64,000 nt of DNA from Dyadobacter jiangsuensis (GTDB lineage: Bacteria; Bacteroidota; Bacteroidia; Cytophagales; Spirosomataceae), in assembly GCF_003014695.1 (NCBI RefSeq), contig NZ_PYAS01000024.1, positions 1-64,000 of the forward strand, in the 5' to 3' direction. The position numbers were made by a program, and so were the translations under genes. This document shows positions 1 through 7,359 of this stretch, piece after piece (positions within the stretch are counted from its first letter, which is position 1; every line of letters starts with the position of its first letter). The notes under the pieces were generated by a model. The model had not been told where the DNA came from. It made no database searches and was given only the letters and a program-made list of their open reading frames with translations.

Positions 1-125
1 ACTAGGGCTAAATAAGACTCTTGCAATGCATTTAATATTGATTCATCGCAAAACAACTACTTTTTTTATCACCCCCCAACTTTTCGGACTGATCCCAAAA
101 TAGTGCAAATAAAGGTCAGAAACAC

Positions 126-156
126 AAAAAAGCCACCTTCTTTCGAAAGTGGCTTT
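126..156 (-). terminator. Rho-independent terminator of the tRNA gene
   Basis: Read on the minus strand, a 12-bp stem with one G.T pair (AAAGCCACTTTC against GAAGGTGGCTTT) closes on a GAAA tetraloop and runs into a T tract. It starts 8 bases past the 3' end of the tRNA, so it should end that transcript. Confidence 0.8.
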
Positions 157-163
157 GGCCTAG

Positions 164-236
<73 letters not shown>

Positions 237-255
237 GTGTCGTTGAATTGGAGTG

Positions 256-287
256 CAAACATACAACAAATGTTTTACAGAAAACAA
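256..287 (-). promoter_or_regulatory. Bacteroidota-type promoter for the initiator tRNA
   Basis: The minus strand has TATGTTTG (256-263), an exact match to the Bacteroidota -7 element TAnnTTTG. A TTG lies 21 bases upstream (285-287), near the expected -33 position. Transcription would start about 12 bases before the mature tRNA end. Confidence 0.5.
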
Positions 288-288
288 C

Positions 289-296
289 TATTTTTG
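289..296 (+). promoter_or_regulatory. Candidate -7 element for the LtaS-like/era/der unit
   Basis: TATTTTTG matches TAnnTTTG exactly and lies 49 bases before the ATG at 345. No clear TTTG is seen at -33, so this is a candidate only. Confidence 0.35.
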
Positions 297-344
297 TGAA
301 AACTTTTTAAAAAAGTTTGCCTCTAACGTTCTGACATCGATTTT

Positions 345-2333
345 ATGAGTTCATATTCAGTCGCTTCCGGTTTCGGGTGGCGCATTCATCAAGTGCTGCT
401 GATCAGGTTGCTCGGCATCATGATTCTGTTTACCGTTTGCCGGATTCTCTTTTATTTCTTCAATCAATCATTTTTTCCGGACGTTTCCTTTGCCTCGGCG
501 CCGCGATTATTTCTCGGTGGATTGCGTTTCGACCTGGTAGCGGTGCTTTACACGAACATTCTTTACGTGTTCCTGACGCTCATTCCCGTCACATTCAAGT
601 ACCGCCCGGCTTTCCAGAAATTCCTGGACTATCTTTTTATCATCACCAACAGCATTGCCCTGCTCGGTAACTGCGCCGATTTTATTTACTACCGCTTCAC
701 GATAAAAAGGAGCACGTGGTCGGTTTTGCAGGAGTTTTCGCATGAAAACAATATGCACAAGCTGTTCGGCGGCTTTCTGGTGAATTACTGGTACGTGGCG
801 CTCGTATGGGTGTTGCTTGTGGCCGCGTTGGTGTATCTCACCCGACGCTGGCGGGTGGGTACTAAACCCGTGCGCCCGGCCTGGCAGATATTCCTCGTTC
901 ATAGTGTATTGATGACCGCCGCAGTTTTCCTTTTTATAGGAGGTGTCAAGGGAGGATTCCGGCACAGTACCCGCCCGATTACGTTGAGCAATGCAGGCGA
1001 ATACGTCGATAAACCGAAAGAAATGTTCATCGTGCTGAACACGCCGTTCTGCATTTATAAGACCTTGAAAAATAATGATTACCAGCGTGCCAGCTTCTTC
1101 AAGTCGGAGCAGGAAATGAATGCGGTGTACTCGCCGATCCATTACCCCGATCCGAATGCGCCGGCGTTCCGCCCGAAAAATGTCGTGATCCTGATCTGGG
1201 AGAGTTTCGGAAAGGAAATGGTAGGGACATTCAACCGCGACCTGGAAAATGGCACCTACAAAGGCTATACGCCATTCGTCGACTCGCTCATGCAGCATAG
1301 CAAAGTGCATTGGTACTCATTTGCGAACGGCGCGAAGTCAATCGAGGCCATTCCGTCGGTACTTACGAGTATTCCGGGCATTATGGAGCCATTCATTCTG
1401 ACACGCTACACGGATAACAAACTTCCCAGCCTGCCCGAAATGCTGCAAGCCAAGGGGTACCACACCTCATTTTTTCACGGAGCGCCGAATGGCTCGATGG
1501 GTTTCAAGGCATTCACCAACCTGATCGGCATTAAGGATTATTACGGCAAAACCAAATACAATAACGACGCCGATTACGATGGTATCTGGGGCATTTGGGA
1601 TGAGGAGTTCTTGCAGTTCTGGTCCAAAAAGCTGGATACATTCCAGCAACCGTTCATGAGTACATTGTTTACAGTGTCTTCGCACGACCCGTACAAAGTG
1701 CCTGCGCGCTACCAGGGTAAGTTTCCGAAGGGCCCGCTGCCGATTTATGAATGCATGGGTTATACCGACTATGCATTACGTCGGTTCTTCGATTCTGCGA
1801 AAACCAAGCCATGGTTCAAGAATACGTTATTCGTAATAACTGCCGATCATTCAGCCACATTTGCGCATTATCCCCAATATCAGACCTCGGTAGGAAATTT
1901 CTCGATACCCATTCTTTTCTACGCGCCAGGCGAAGAAATGTCGGGTGGGGCGTCTCCAAGTAGCAACGGCGTTTCGCCAGGCACCGACAGCACCCGCCTC
2001 GTCCAGCAAATCGACATTATGCCGTCCATTTTGGGTTATTTGCATTATGACAAACCCTATTTTGGTTTTGGAAAAAATGTATTCGGGAACCCTCCTCTCA
2101 ACTTTGCTGTCAACTATGACGGTGCCTATCAGTGGTTCAATGGGCCGTATGTTTTGCAATTTGATGGCCGGAAAACCGTAGGTTTGTATAAATATCAGGA
2201 AGACAAGCTTTTGAAAAATAACCTTGCAGGCCGGATTCCGGAGGTTCAAGGGCCTATGGAATTGCAGGTTAAGGCATTTATCCAGCAATATTCGAACCGG
2301 ATGCTGGACGACCGGCTGACGGTAACACCCTAG
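345..2333 (+). CDS. LTA synthase family sulfatase (membrane phosphoglycerol/phosphoethanolamine-type transferase)
   Basis: 662-residue inner-membrane protein. The N-terminal 210 residues hold about five hydrophobic membrane segments; the rest is an extracytoplasmic sulfatase-fold domain. Metal-site motifs are visible: ESFG near residue 285, the nucleophile loop GAKSIEA near 331, SSHDPY near 445, and ADHS near 499 (Asp and His ligands). Gram-positive LtaS has Thr as nucleophile; here Ser occupies the equivalent position, as in several Gram-negative relatives. Family members move phosphoglycerol or phosphoethanolamine onto envelope glycans; the substrate here is not predictable. First gene of a same-strand run with era and der. 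Confidence 0.85.
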   Translation: MSSYSVASGFGWRIHQVLLIRLLGIMILFTVCRILFYFFNQSFFPDVSFASAPRLFLGGLRFDLVAVLYTNILYVFLTLIPVTFKYRPAFQKFLDYLFIITNSIALLGNCADFIYYRFTIKRSTWSVLQEFSHENNMHKLFGGFLVNYWYVALVWVLLVAALVYLTRRWRVGTKPVRPAWQIFLVHSVLMTAAVFLFIGGVKGGFRHSTRPITLSNAGEYVDKPKEMFIVLNTPFCIYKTLKNNDYQRASFFKSEQEMNAVYSPIHYPDPNAPAFRPKNVVILIWESFGKEMVGTFNRDLENGTYKGYTPFVDSLMQHSKVHWYSFANGAKSIEAIPSVLTSIPGIMEPFILTRYTDNKLPSLPEMLQAKGYHTSFFHGAPNGSMGFKAFTNLIGIKDYYGKTKYNNDADYDGIWGIWDEEFLQFWSKKLDTFQQPFMSTLFTVSSHDPYKVPARYQGKFPKGPLPIYECMGYTDYALRRFFDSAKTKPWFKNTLFVITADHSATFAHYPQYQTSVGNFSIPILFYAPGEEMSGGASPSSNGVSPGTDSTRLVQQIDIMPSILGYLHYDKPYFGFGKNVFGNPPLNFAVNYDGAYQWFNGPYVLQFDGRKTVGLYKYQEDKLLKNNLAGRIPEVQGPMELQVKAFIQQYSNRMLDDRLTVTP

Positions 2334-2378
2334 GTGCCACGTTTTTGCGAAGCTGAAAAAAGTGAAGAAGTAATTTTT

Positions 2379-3302
2379 ATGGAAGAAAAAGCCGAAAATA
2401 ATACCGAGTTACGCAACCACCGGGCGGGTTTTGTAAGCATTATCGGAAAGCCCAACGTAGGGAAATCGACGCTGATGAACGTACTCGTGGGCGAAAGGAT
2501 GTCGATCATCACCTCCAAGGCGCAAACGACCCGCCACCGCATTATCGGGATTTTGAATGGGAAACATGAGGATATCCCGTTTCAGCTCGTGTATTCGGAT
2601 ACGCCGGGGGTGATCAAGCCGTCGTACAAGCTGCACGACTCGATGATGACTTTTGTGAAAGGGTCGCTGGAAGATGCCGATGTGGTGCTTTTTGTCGTGG
2701 AAATAGGAGAGAAAGCTGCCGAGCACGAGGTACTGCCGTTATTGAAACGCACCGAATCGCCGGTGGTTTTGGTATTGAACAAAATCGACCTGTCGAACGA
2801 TGAGGAAGTGAAAGCGAAGATGGCCGAGTGGGAGAATGAGATCCATCCCGCAGCCATTATACCGATTTCCGCATTGGAAAAGGCGAATATCGGTACGTTA
2901 TTCGATGCTGTGGTGACACGTTTGCCGTTCCACCCGCCTTATTTTGATGAGGATGAACTAACCGACAAGCCGGAGCGTTTCTTTGCTTCGGAAATCATCC
3001 GCGAAAAGATCTTCTTGAATTACCGCCAGGAAATTCCATACAGCTCCGAAGTAGTAATCACTGAATTTAAGGACAAGGACGACATCATTGTGATCCGTGC
3101 AGAAATTCTGGTCGAACGTAAAAGCCAGAAGGGGATCATTATTGGTGAAAAAGGAGAAATGCTGAAAAAAGTCGGGACGCAGGCCCGTCAGGACCTGGAA
3201 GATTTCTTTGGCAAAAAAGTTTTCCTCGAACAGCACGTAAAAGTAGAACCGGATTGGAGAAGCAAGGAGAACAAGCTGCGCCAGCTCGGGTACCAGGAAT
3301 AA
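2379..3302 (+). CDS. era: GTPase Era
   Basis: 307-residue Ras-like GTPase that binds the 3' end of 16S rRNA and acts in 30S subunit maturation. The N-terminal G domain has the G1 loop GKPNVGKST, the G3 motif DTPG, NKID (G4) and a SAL G5 motif. The C-terminal third is a KH RNA-binding domain containing GIIIGEKGEMLKKVG. A GTG directly after the previous stop (2334) is in frame, but the ATG at 2379 gives the usual Era N-terminus and length (E. coli 301 residues), so I chose it. It sits 45 bp after the LtaS-like gene and 64 bp before der, probably co-transcribed. Confidence 0.95.
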   Translation: MEEKAENNTELRNHRAGFVSIIGKPNVGKSTLMNVLVGERMSIITSKAQTTRHRIIGILNGKHEDIPFQLVYSDTPGVIKPSYKLHDSMMTFVKGSLEDADVVLFVVEIGEKAAEHEVLPLLKRTESPVVLVLNKIDLSNDEEVKAKMAEWENEIHPAAIIPISALEKANIGTLFDAVVTRLPFHPPYFDEDELTDKPERFFASEIIREKIFLNYRQEIPYSSEVVITEFKDKDDIIVIRAEILVERKSQKGIIIGEKGEMLKKVGTQARQDLEDFFGKKVFLEQHVKVEPDWRSKENKLRQLGYQE

Positions 3303-3366
3303 ATTTTAAATAAAACGAATGAAGAGCAGGTGCCAGACCGGCTCGGATCATATTAATAGTAAGAAA

Positions 3367-4677
3367 ATGGCAAATGTAATATCGATTGTTGGTCGTCCGA
3401 ACGTGGGCAAATCCACTTTGTTCAACCGCCTTACCGAGAGCCGGAAGGCCATTATGGACAACCAGAGCGGCGTAACCCGCGACAGGCACTACGGTTACGG
3501 CGAATGGACCGACCAATATTTCACAGTGATTGACACAGGCGGTTATGTAGTGGGTTCGGAAGATATTTTCGAAGGTGCTATCCGCGACCAGGTGGAGCTT
3601 GCGATCGAGGAATCGACCGTGGTTCTTTTTATGGTCGACACCATGACCGGCCTCACCGACCTTGACAAAGACTTCGCGAATGTGCTTCGCCGCTTCCATA
3701 AGCCGGTGTACCTGGTAGCCAATAAAGCAGAAACTACGGAGCGTTACCAGTCGGCAGGTGAATTTTATGAATTAGGCTTGGGAGATGAAATTTTCGCGAT
3801 TTCTGCGCAAACCGGCTTCGGGACAGGCGAGCTGCTCGATAAAGTAGTGACGCATTTTGAAACCGCGGGCGTTGAAAACCCGGAAGAAGGTATCCCGCGC
3901 ATTGCCATCATGGGTCGCCCGAATGTCGGTAAATCTTCGTTCCTGAATGTACTCACCGGCACTGACCGCAGCATTGTGACCGACATCGCGGGTACTACGC
4001 GCGACGCGATCCACACGCACTACAATGCGTTCGGAATGAATTTTATCCTCACCGACACCGCCGGAATCCGCAGGAAATCGCGTGTGAAGGAGGATATCGA
4101 GTTTTACTCGACGCTTCGCTCGGTAAAAGCAATGGAAGAATCCGACGTTTGTATCGTTCTGTTGGATGCTACGTTGGGACTTGAAGGCCAGGACCTGAAC
4201 ATCATTGGCCAGGCTGATAAAGCCAAGAAAGGCATTGTGATCATGGTCAACAAGTGGGATTTGGTTGAAAAGGATTCCAAAACGGCCGATCAATACAAAA
4301 AAGCGCTGCTGGAAAGACTGGCGCCGATGAACTACATGCCGATCATCTTCGCGTCGGTGGTTGAAAAACAACGCATTCACCAGGTAATGGAGAAGGCAAT
4401 GGAGGTGTATCAGAACAAAACCAAGAAAATTTCGACTTCGAAACTGAACGAGGTAATGCAGGCCGAGATCGAAAAATATCCGCCGCCGGCACACCGCGGA
4501 AAGTATATCAATATCAAATACATGATCCAGCTGCCGACGCCGTCACCGACGTTCGTGTTTTTCAGCAGCCATCCGAAACACGTGAAAGAGCCGTATTTGC
4601 GCTACCTGGAAAACCGTTTGCGCGAAAACTTCGATTTTTCGGGTGTACCGATCACGATATTCTTCCGCGAGAAATAG
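3367..4677 (+). CDS. der: GTPase Der (EngA), tandem G domains
   Basis: 436 residues, the B. subtilis Der length. Two consecutive GTPase domains are evident: the first starts at GRPNVGKST just after the N-terminus, the second at GRPNVGKSS near residue 182. Each has its own DTGG/DTAG and NK-D motif (NKAE; NKWD). A C-terminal KH-like domain ends the protein. Der acts in 50S subunit assembly. The ATG at 3319 would add 16 residues not typical of the family; the ATG at 3367 begins MANVISIVGRPNVGKST, the classic start. Paired with era upstream, giving a small ribosome-assembly block. A strong terminator follows. Confidence 0.95.
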   Translation: MANVISIVGRPNVGKSTLFNRLTESRKAIMDNQSGVTRDRHYGYGEWTDQYFTVIDTGGYVVGSEDIFEGAIRDQVELAIEESTVVLFMVDTMTGLTDLDKDFANVLRRFHKPVYLVANKAETTERYQSAGEFYELGLGDEIFAISAQTGFGTGELLDKVVTHFETAGVENPEEGIPRIAIMGRPNVGKSSFLNVLTGTDRSIVTDIAGTTRDAIHTHYNAFGMNFILTDTAGIRRKSRVKEDIEFYSTLRSVKAMEESDVCIVLLDATLGLEGQDLNIIGQADKAKKGIVIMVNKWDLVEKDSKTADQYKKALLERLAPMNYMPIIFASVVEKQRIHQVMEKAMEVYQNKTKKISTSKLNEVMQAEIEKYPPPAHRGKYINIKYMIQLPTPSPTFVFFSSHPKHVKEPYLRYLENRLRENFDFSGVPITIFFREK

Positions 4678-4699
4678 GAAGAAAGTAACAGGAGCAAGA

Positions 4700-4734
4700 A
4701 AGCGCCGGCAGGATTTTTCCTGTCGGCGCTTTTG
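4700..4734 (+). terminator. Rho-independent terminator after der
   Basis: A 14-bp stem with one G.T pair (AAGCGCCGGCAGGA / TCCTGTCGGCGCTT) and a TTTT loop, followed by a T tract, starts 22 bp past the der stop. It ends the LtaS-like/era/der transcript. Confidence 0.85.
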
Positions 4735-4907
4735 CAATTTATCCGTAACCAGCTACTGTTCAGCGGGAAAATTTGACGGTTCGTCTTTTTTAGAAAATCT
4801 CGAGCAACCTTTTATATTACTTTTACATCTGTTATCCGGCCAGCCACGGTACTTTGAGAGAATCCTGAAAAATTTTCGAAAAAAATGTTAAAAACAAGGT
4901 ACTATGT

Positions 4908-4940
4908 ATTGCAAGATACCTAATGAAACATATATATTTG
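4908..4940 (+). promoter_or_regulatory. Bacteroidota promoter for the small secreted protein
   Basis: TATATTTG (4933-4940) is an exact TAnnTTTG -7 element; ATTG (4908-4911) lies 21 bases upstream as the -33 element. The ATG of the next gene is 56 bases downstream. The rest of the 4678-4996 gap is AT-rich with no reading frame I would call. Confidence 0.5.
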
Positions 4941-4996
4941 TAAGGTCAATTAGTTACACATGATTCCGCAGAATTCTTAACGATTGCATACAAGCC

Positions 4997-5386
4997 ATGA
5001 AAACACTCAGAATCTTAATATTACTCACAATAATCAGCCTGCAAGCCAGCGCAACAGGCTACGTGCACAACATGTTTGTAGCACACAGAAAGTTGCAATC
5101 AGGCAAGGAATGTGTAACTGAAAAGGCGATTGCAAGAAAGGCCAAGCCTGCTTTGAAAGCGAAAGCACCCGTGCAGGTGAAGCACGCCGGGGTGATCAAA
5201 AATACCAGCGCGAGCGCACCAGGTTCTGAAATCATGACATTGAATGCCCGTATCCTGGAAGCAGGGCCGGCGGCATTCTTTGAAAATGAATCCGAAGAAA
5301 ATGAAGGCGAATCGATGGTAAGCAAGCTGGTGGGCGCGGTGAAATGTGTGATCTTCACCTTCATTCCCAAGTTGGGCCATTCGTAG
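4997..5386 (+). CDS. Small secreted hypothetical protein
   Basis: 129 residues, family not recognised. The N-terminus (MKTLRILILLTIISLQASATG) is a signal peptide with probable cleavage after ASA. The mature part is Lys/Ala-rich up to about residue 75, then acidic (ESEENEGES), and ends with a short hydrophobic stretch (AVKCVIFTFIPKLG) that could be amphipathic or membrane-associating. It is a single-gene transcription unit with its own promoter-like element and a terminator, which supports it being real. No function can be assigned. Confidence 0.6.
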   Translation: MKTLRILILLTIISLQASATGYVHNMFVAHRKLQSGKECVTEKAIARKAKPALKAKAPVQVKHAGVIKNTSASAPGSEIMTLNARILEAGPAAFFENESEENEGESMVSKLVGAVKCVIFTFIPKLGHS

Positions 5387-5410
5387 GCGATACTGTTATT
5401 ATTTAAGCAA

Positions 5411-5442
5411 AAAAGCTGCGGGAGTCGATCCCGCAGCTTTTT
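5411..5442. terminator. Bidirectional terminator between convergent genes
   Basis: Stem AAAAGCTGCGGGA / TCCCGCAGCTTTT with loop GTCGA, bordered by A and T runs, so it works on both strands. It separates the small secreted protein (plus) from the FAH-family gene (minus), whose stop is 7 bp away. Confidence 0.85.
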
Positions 5443-5448
5443 GTTTTA

Positions 5449-6285
5449 TCAGCCTACCGTGTTGGTCAGTGTGCCAATCGGCTCGATGGTAATGTGGACC
5501 ACGTCGCCGGCTTGTAACGTAAAATCGGATGACGGTACGATGCCCGTTCCGGTCATGAGATATGCGCCTTGCGGAAATGACATTTCGCGGTAAAGGAAAT
5601 GCAGCAGTTCCTCGGGCTTGCGCTTCATTTGCGACAATGTAACTTCCCCGTTGAAAACCTCCTCGCCCCCGCGCACGATCGACAGGTCGATCACGGTATC
5701 CGCACCGAGTTTTTCCTTAAACACATAAAGACAAGGTCCTAATGCCGCGCTGCCGGTATAGGACTTGGCCTGCGGCAAATACAGTGGGTTTTCGCCTTCA
5801 ATGCTTCTGGAACTCATATCGTTTCCGATGGTATAACCTACCAATGCGCCTTCGGAAGTAGCGAACAGGGTTAGCTCCGGCTCAGGAACGTCCCAGGTCG
5901 AATCTTTACGAATGCGAACGGTCCCGTGATGACCTACCACGCGCCATGCAGTCGATTTAAAGAATAATTCAGGACGTTCCGCTTCATACACGCGGTCGTA
6001 GAAACTGCCGCCGCCAGCTTTTTCCGACTCTTCCATCCGTGCTGTACGGCTTTTGAAGTACGTTACGCCCGATGCCCACACTTCCTGGGTACCGATAGGC
6101 GCCAATGCTTCGGGCATTGGAAAATCATCGCTGAATGTCAGGGCGATAAGGCTTTGCGTCTGGCCTTCCAGCCATTCGTACAGGTTGTTCCTGTTCACAA
6201 CCACGTCCCAATCCGTTTCGTGGAGGCGGTAGAAAATGTCCTCGTTTTCAAGGAGGATGCCATTTTCGGTCTTATATAATTTCAT
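5449..6285 (-). CDS. Fumarylacetoacetate hydrolase (FAH) family protein, possibly 2-keto-3-deoxy-pentonate dehydratase
   Basis: 278 residues. The FAH-fold core is clear: PELFFKS (near 110), the metal-ligand motif EPELTLF (near 138), GYTIGNDMSSRSIEGENPLYLPQAK (in part, near 155-180) with an Asp ligand, and a Gly-rich TGTGIVPSSDFTLQAGD near the C-terminus. The family cleaves or dehydrates 2-keto acids. The spacing GVTYFKSRTARMEES followed by NDMSSRSIEGENPLYLPQ resembles 2-keto-3-deoxy-D-arabinonate dehydratases of oxidative pentose pathways, but no pentose-dehydrogenase neighbours are present, so the substrate is an inference. Stands alone between a terminator and the toxin-antitoxin pair. Confidence 0.75.
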   Translation of the reverse strand: MKLYKTENGILLENEDIFYRLHETDWDVVVNRNNLYEWLEGQTQSLIALTFSDDFPMPEALAPIGTQEVWASGVTYFKSRTARMEESEKAGGGSFYDRVYEAERPELFFKSTAWRVVGHHGTVRIRKDSTWDVPEPELTLFATSEGALVGYTIGNDMSSRSIEGENPLYLPQAKSYTGSAALGPCLYVFKEKLGADTVIDLSIVRGGEEVFNGEVTLSQMKRKPEELLHFLYREMSFPQGAYLMTGTGIVPSSDFTLQAGDVVHITIEPIGTLTNTVG

Positions 6286-6396
6286 GAAATGCAGATTTTG
6301 GTTTTGCCTGAATAAGTCCCCCGCGGGGCGTCTTTACTGATGAATACGGGTAGGAAAGTGTTTCAGGCCACTGGATTTTGCCTGAATATAGCGGTA

Positions 6397-6861
6397 TCAG
6401 TTGCGCCAAAGGCGTCGGTCGATGGGGATTGGCTCCTGAGCCAGGAGTTTGATGTCACCAAATAGCGGATGGTCGGGATGAAGAATGATATTCGAGGAAA
6501 AAGGCACAATGACCGAGGGAATGGCGATCGCCAGCACATCGGGTTTGATGAGCCAGTCTTTAAGCCAGAATTGCGTTCGGCCGTAGGTTTTGTCCTGCCA
6601 AAAGTCGGGTAGATCCTTGCGAGTATAATGCCTGATGTTGTCCGGGATTTCGATTGACGATAGCCAGTATTTGGGAAGATCCTCATAGCGTACGCCGGGT
6701 GCGTGTGCGAGGGTTTCTACCAGCCCGAGTTCGGGAGTGGAAGTAGTATAAAGTACACCAATACCTTTGGGGTTCCAGCGTGCTCCAAAAAGCCGTGCTC
6801 CCTCGCTGGAAAGGGCGTCGTGCCTGAATTTCTCGCGCGTAATCCTGTATACCAATGGCAT
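6397..6861 (-). CDS. RES-domain toxin of a Xre-RES toxin-antitoxin pair
   Basis: 154 residues, the usual RES size. Conserved family residues can be seen in order: Arg in GARWN (near 28), Tyr in GVLYTT (near 38), and Glu in LGLVETLAH (near 50). Characterised RES toxins (Res, MbcT) degrade NAD+, with phosphorolysis shown for MbcT, and stop growth unless bound by the Xre-type partner. The gene lies 11 bp downstream of its antitoxin, in the antitoxin-first order typical of this type II system. Confidence 0.85.
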   Translation of the reverse strand: MPLVYRITREKFRHDALSSEGARLFGARWNPKGIGVLYTTSTPELGLVETLAHAPGVRYEDLPKYWLSSIEIPDNIRHYTRKDLPDFWQDKTYGRTQFWLKDWLIKPDVLAIAIPSVIVPFSSNIILHPDHPLFGDIKLLAQEPIPIDRRLWRN

Positions 6862-6872
6862 AGGCGGCGCTG

Positions 6873-7304
6873 TCAGGCAGGTAAGCCATAATCCAGCCGA
6901 CCGAGCACATTATCCACCAGCCCGAAGCCCGTTACCGTGTCCATCATCTGCAACGGCGACTGTTCATTTAACTCCACGATTGGCGTCCGTAACCAATGCC
7001 TCACCACATTTTCCTTGCCTTCAAATGTATCCAGCGCGTGAATAAGCACATTACGGAGCAGCAAAAGCCGTTCGGAAGCATCGGTACCAAGCCGTTTTTC
7101 GCCCTGAATGCGATGCAGGTTACGGGGCGTCATACCCAATACGTAGGCAATTTCATTGTCAGTTAGCCCCACGAGTTCAGAGACGTCATCGGCAACCGAC
7201 CGCAAGATACCCTCCCGTGATGTTTTCACAACTGCATACTCGGAAGCGGGCTGCCTGCCGTATGGAACGAATTCTTCTTCGAAAAAACGGATGGGTGTTG
7301 ACAT
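6873..7304 (-). CDS. Xre/MbcA/ParS-type antitoxin (DUF2384 toxin-binding domain)
   Basis: 143 residues. The middle carries a helix-turn-helix (VGLTDNEIAYVLGMTPRNLH, residues about 46-65). The C-terminal 60 residues have the toxin-binding layout, with ALDTFEGKENVVRHWLRTP, then SPLQMM, and a terminal VDNVLGRLDYG. It neutralises the RES toxin encoded directly downstream and should repress the shared promoter: a perfect 13-bp inverted repeat lies 13-44 bp upstream of the ATG. Confidence 0.87.
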   Translation of the reverse strand: MSTPIRFFEEEFVPYGRQPASEYAVVKTSREGILRSVADDVSELVGLTDNEIAYVLGMTPRNLHRIQGEKRLGTDASERLLLLRNVLIHALDTFEGKENVVRHWLRTPIVELNEQSPLQMMDTVTGFGLVDNVLGRLDYGLPA

Positions 7305-7316
7305 ATCCTTTCAAGT

Positions 7317-7348
7317 GAAGTATGTCACTAAGATAAGTGACATACTTC
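7317..7348. promoter_or_regulatory. Perfect inverted-repeat operator of the Xre-RES operon
   Basis: GAAGTATGTCACT (7317-7329), a 6-bp centre, then AGTGACATACTTC (7336-7348): 13/13 complementary bases. The centre coincides with the promoter -7 element read on the minus strand. A dimeric HTH antitoxin bound here would exclude RNA polymerase. Function is inferred from position and symmetry. Confidence 0.7.
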
Positions 7349-7359
7349 GAATTTTCAAA
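7328..7359 (-). promoter_or_regulatory. Promoter of the Xre-RES operon, -33 element inside the end of uvrA
   Basis: On the minus strand, TTTG (7356-7359), a 20-base spacer, then TATCTTAG (7328-7335, 7 of 8 to TAnnTTTG). The -33 box is formed by the last sense codons of uvrA and abuts its stop codon. Confidence 0.5.
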
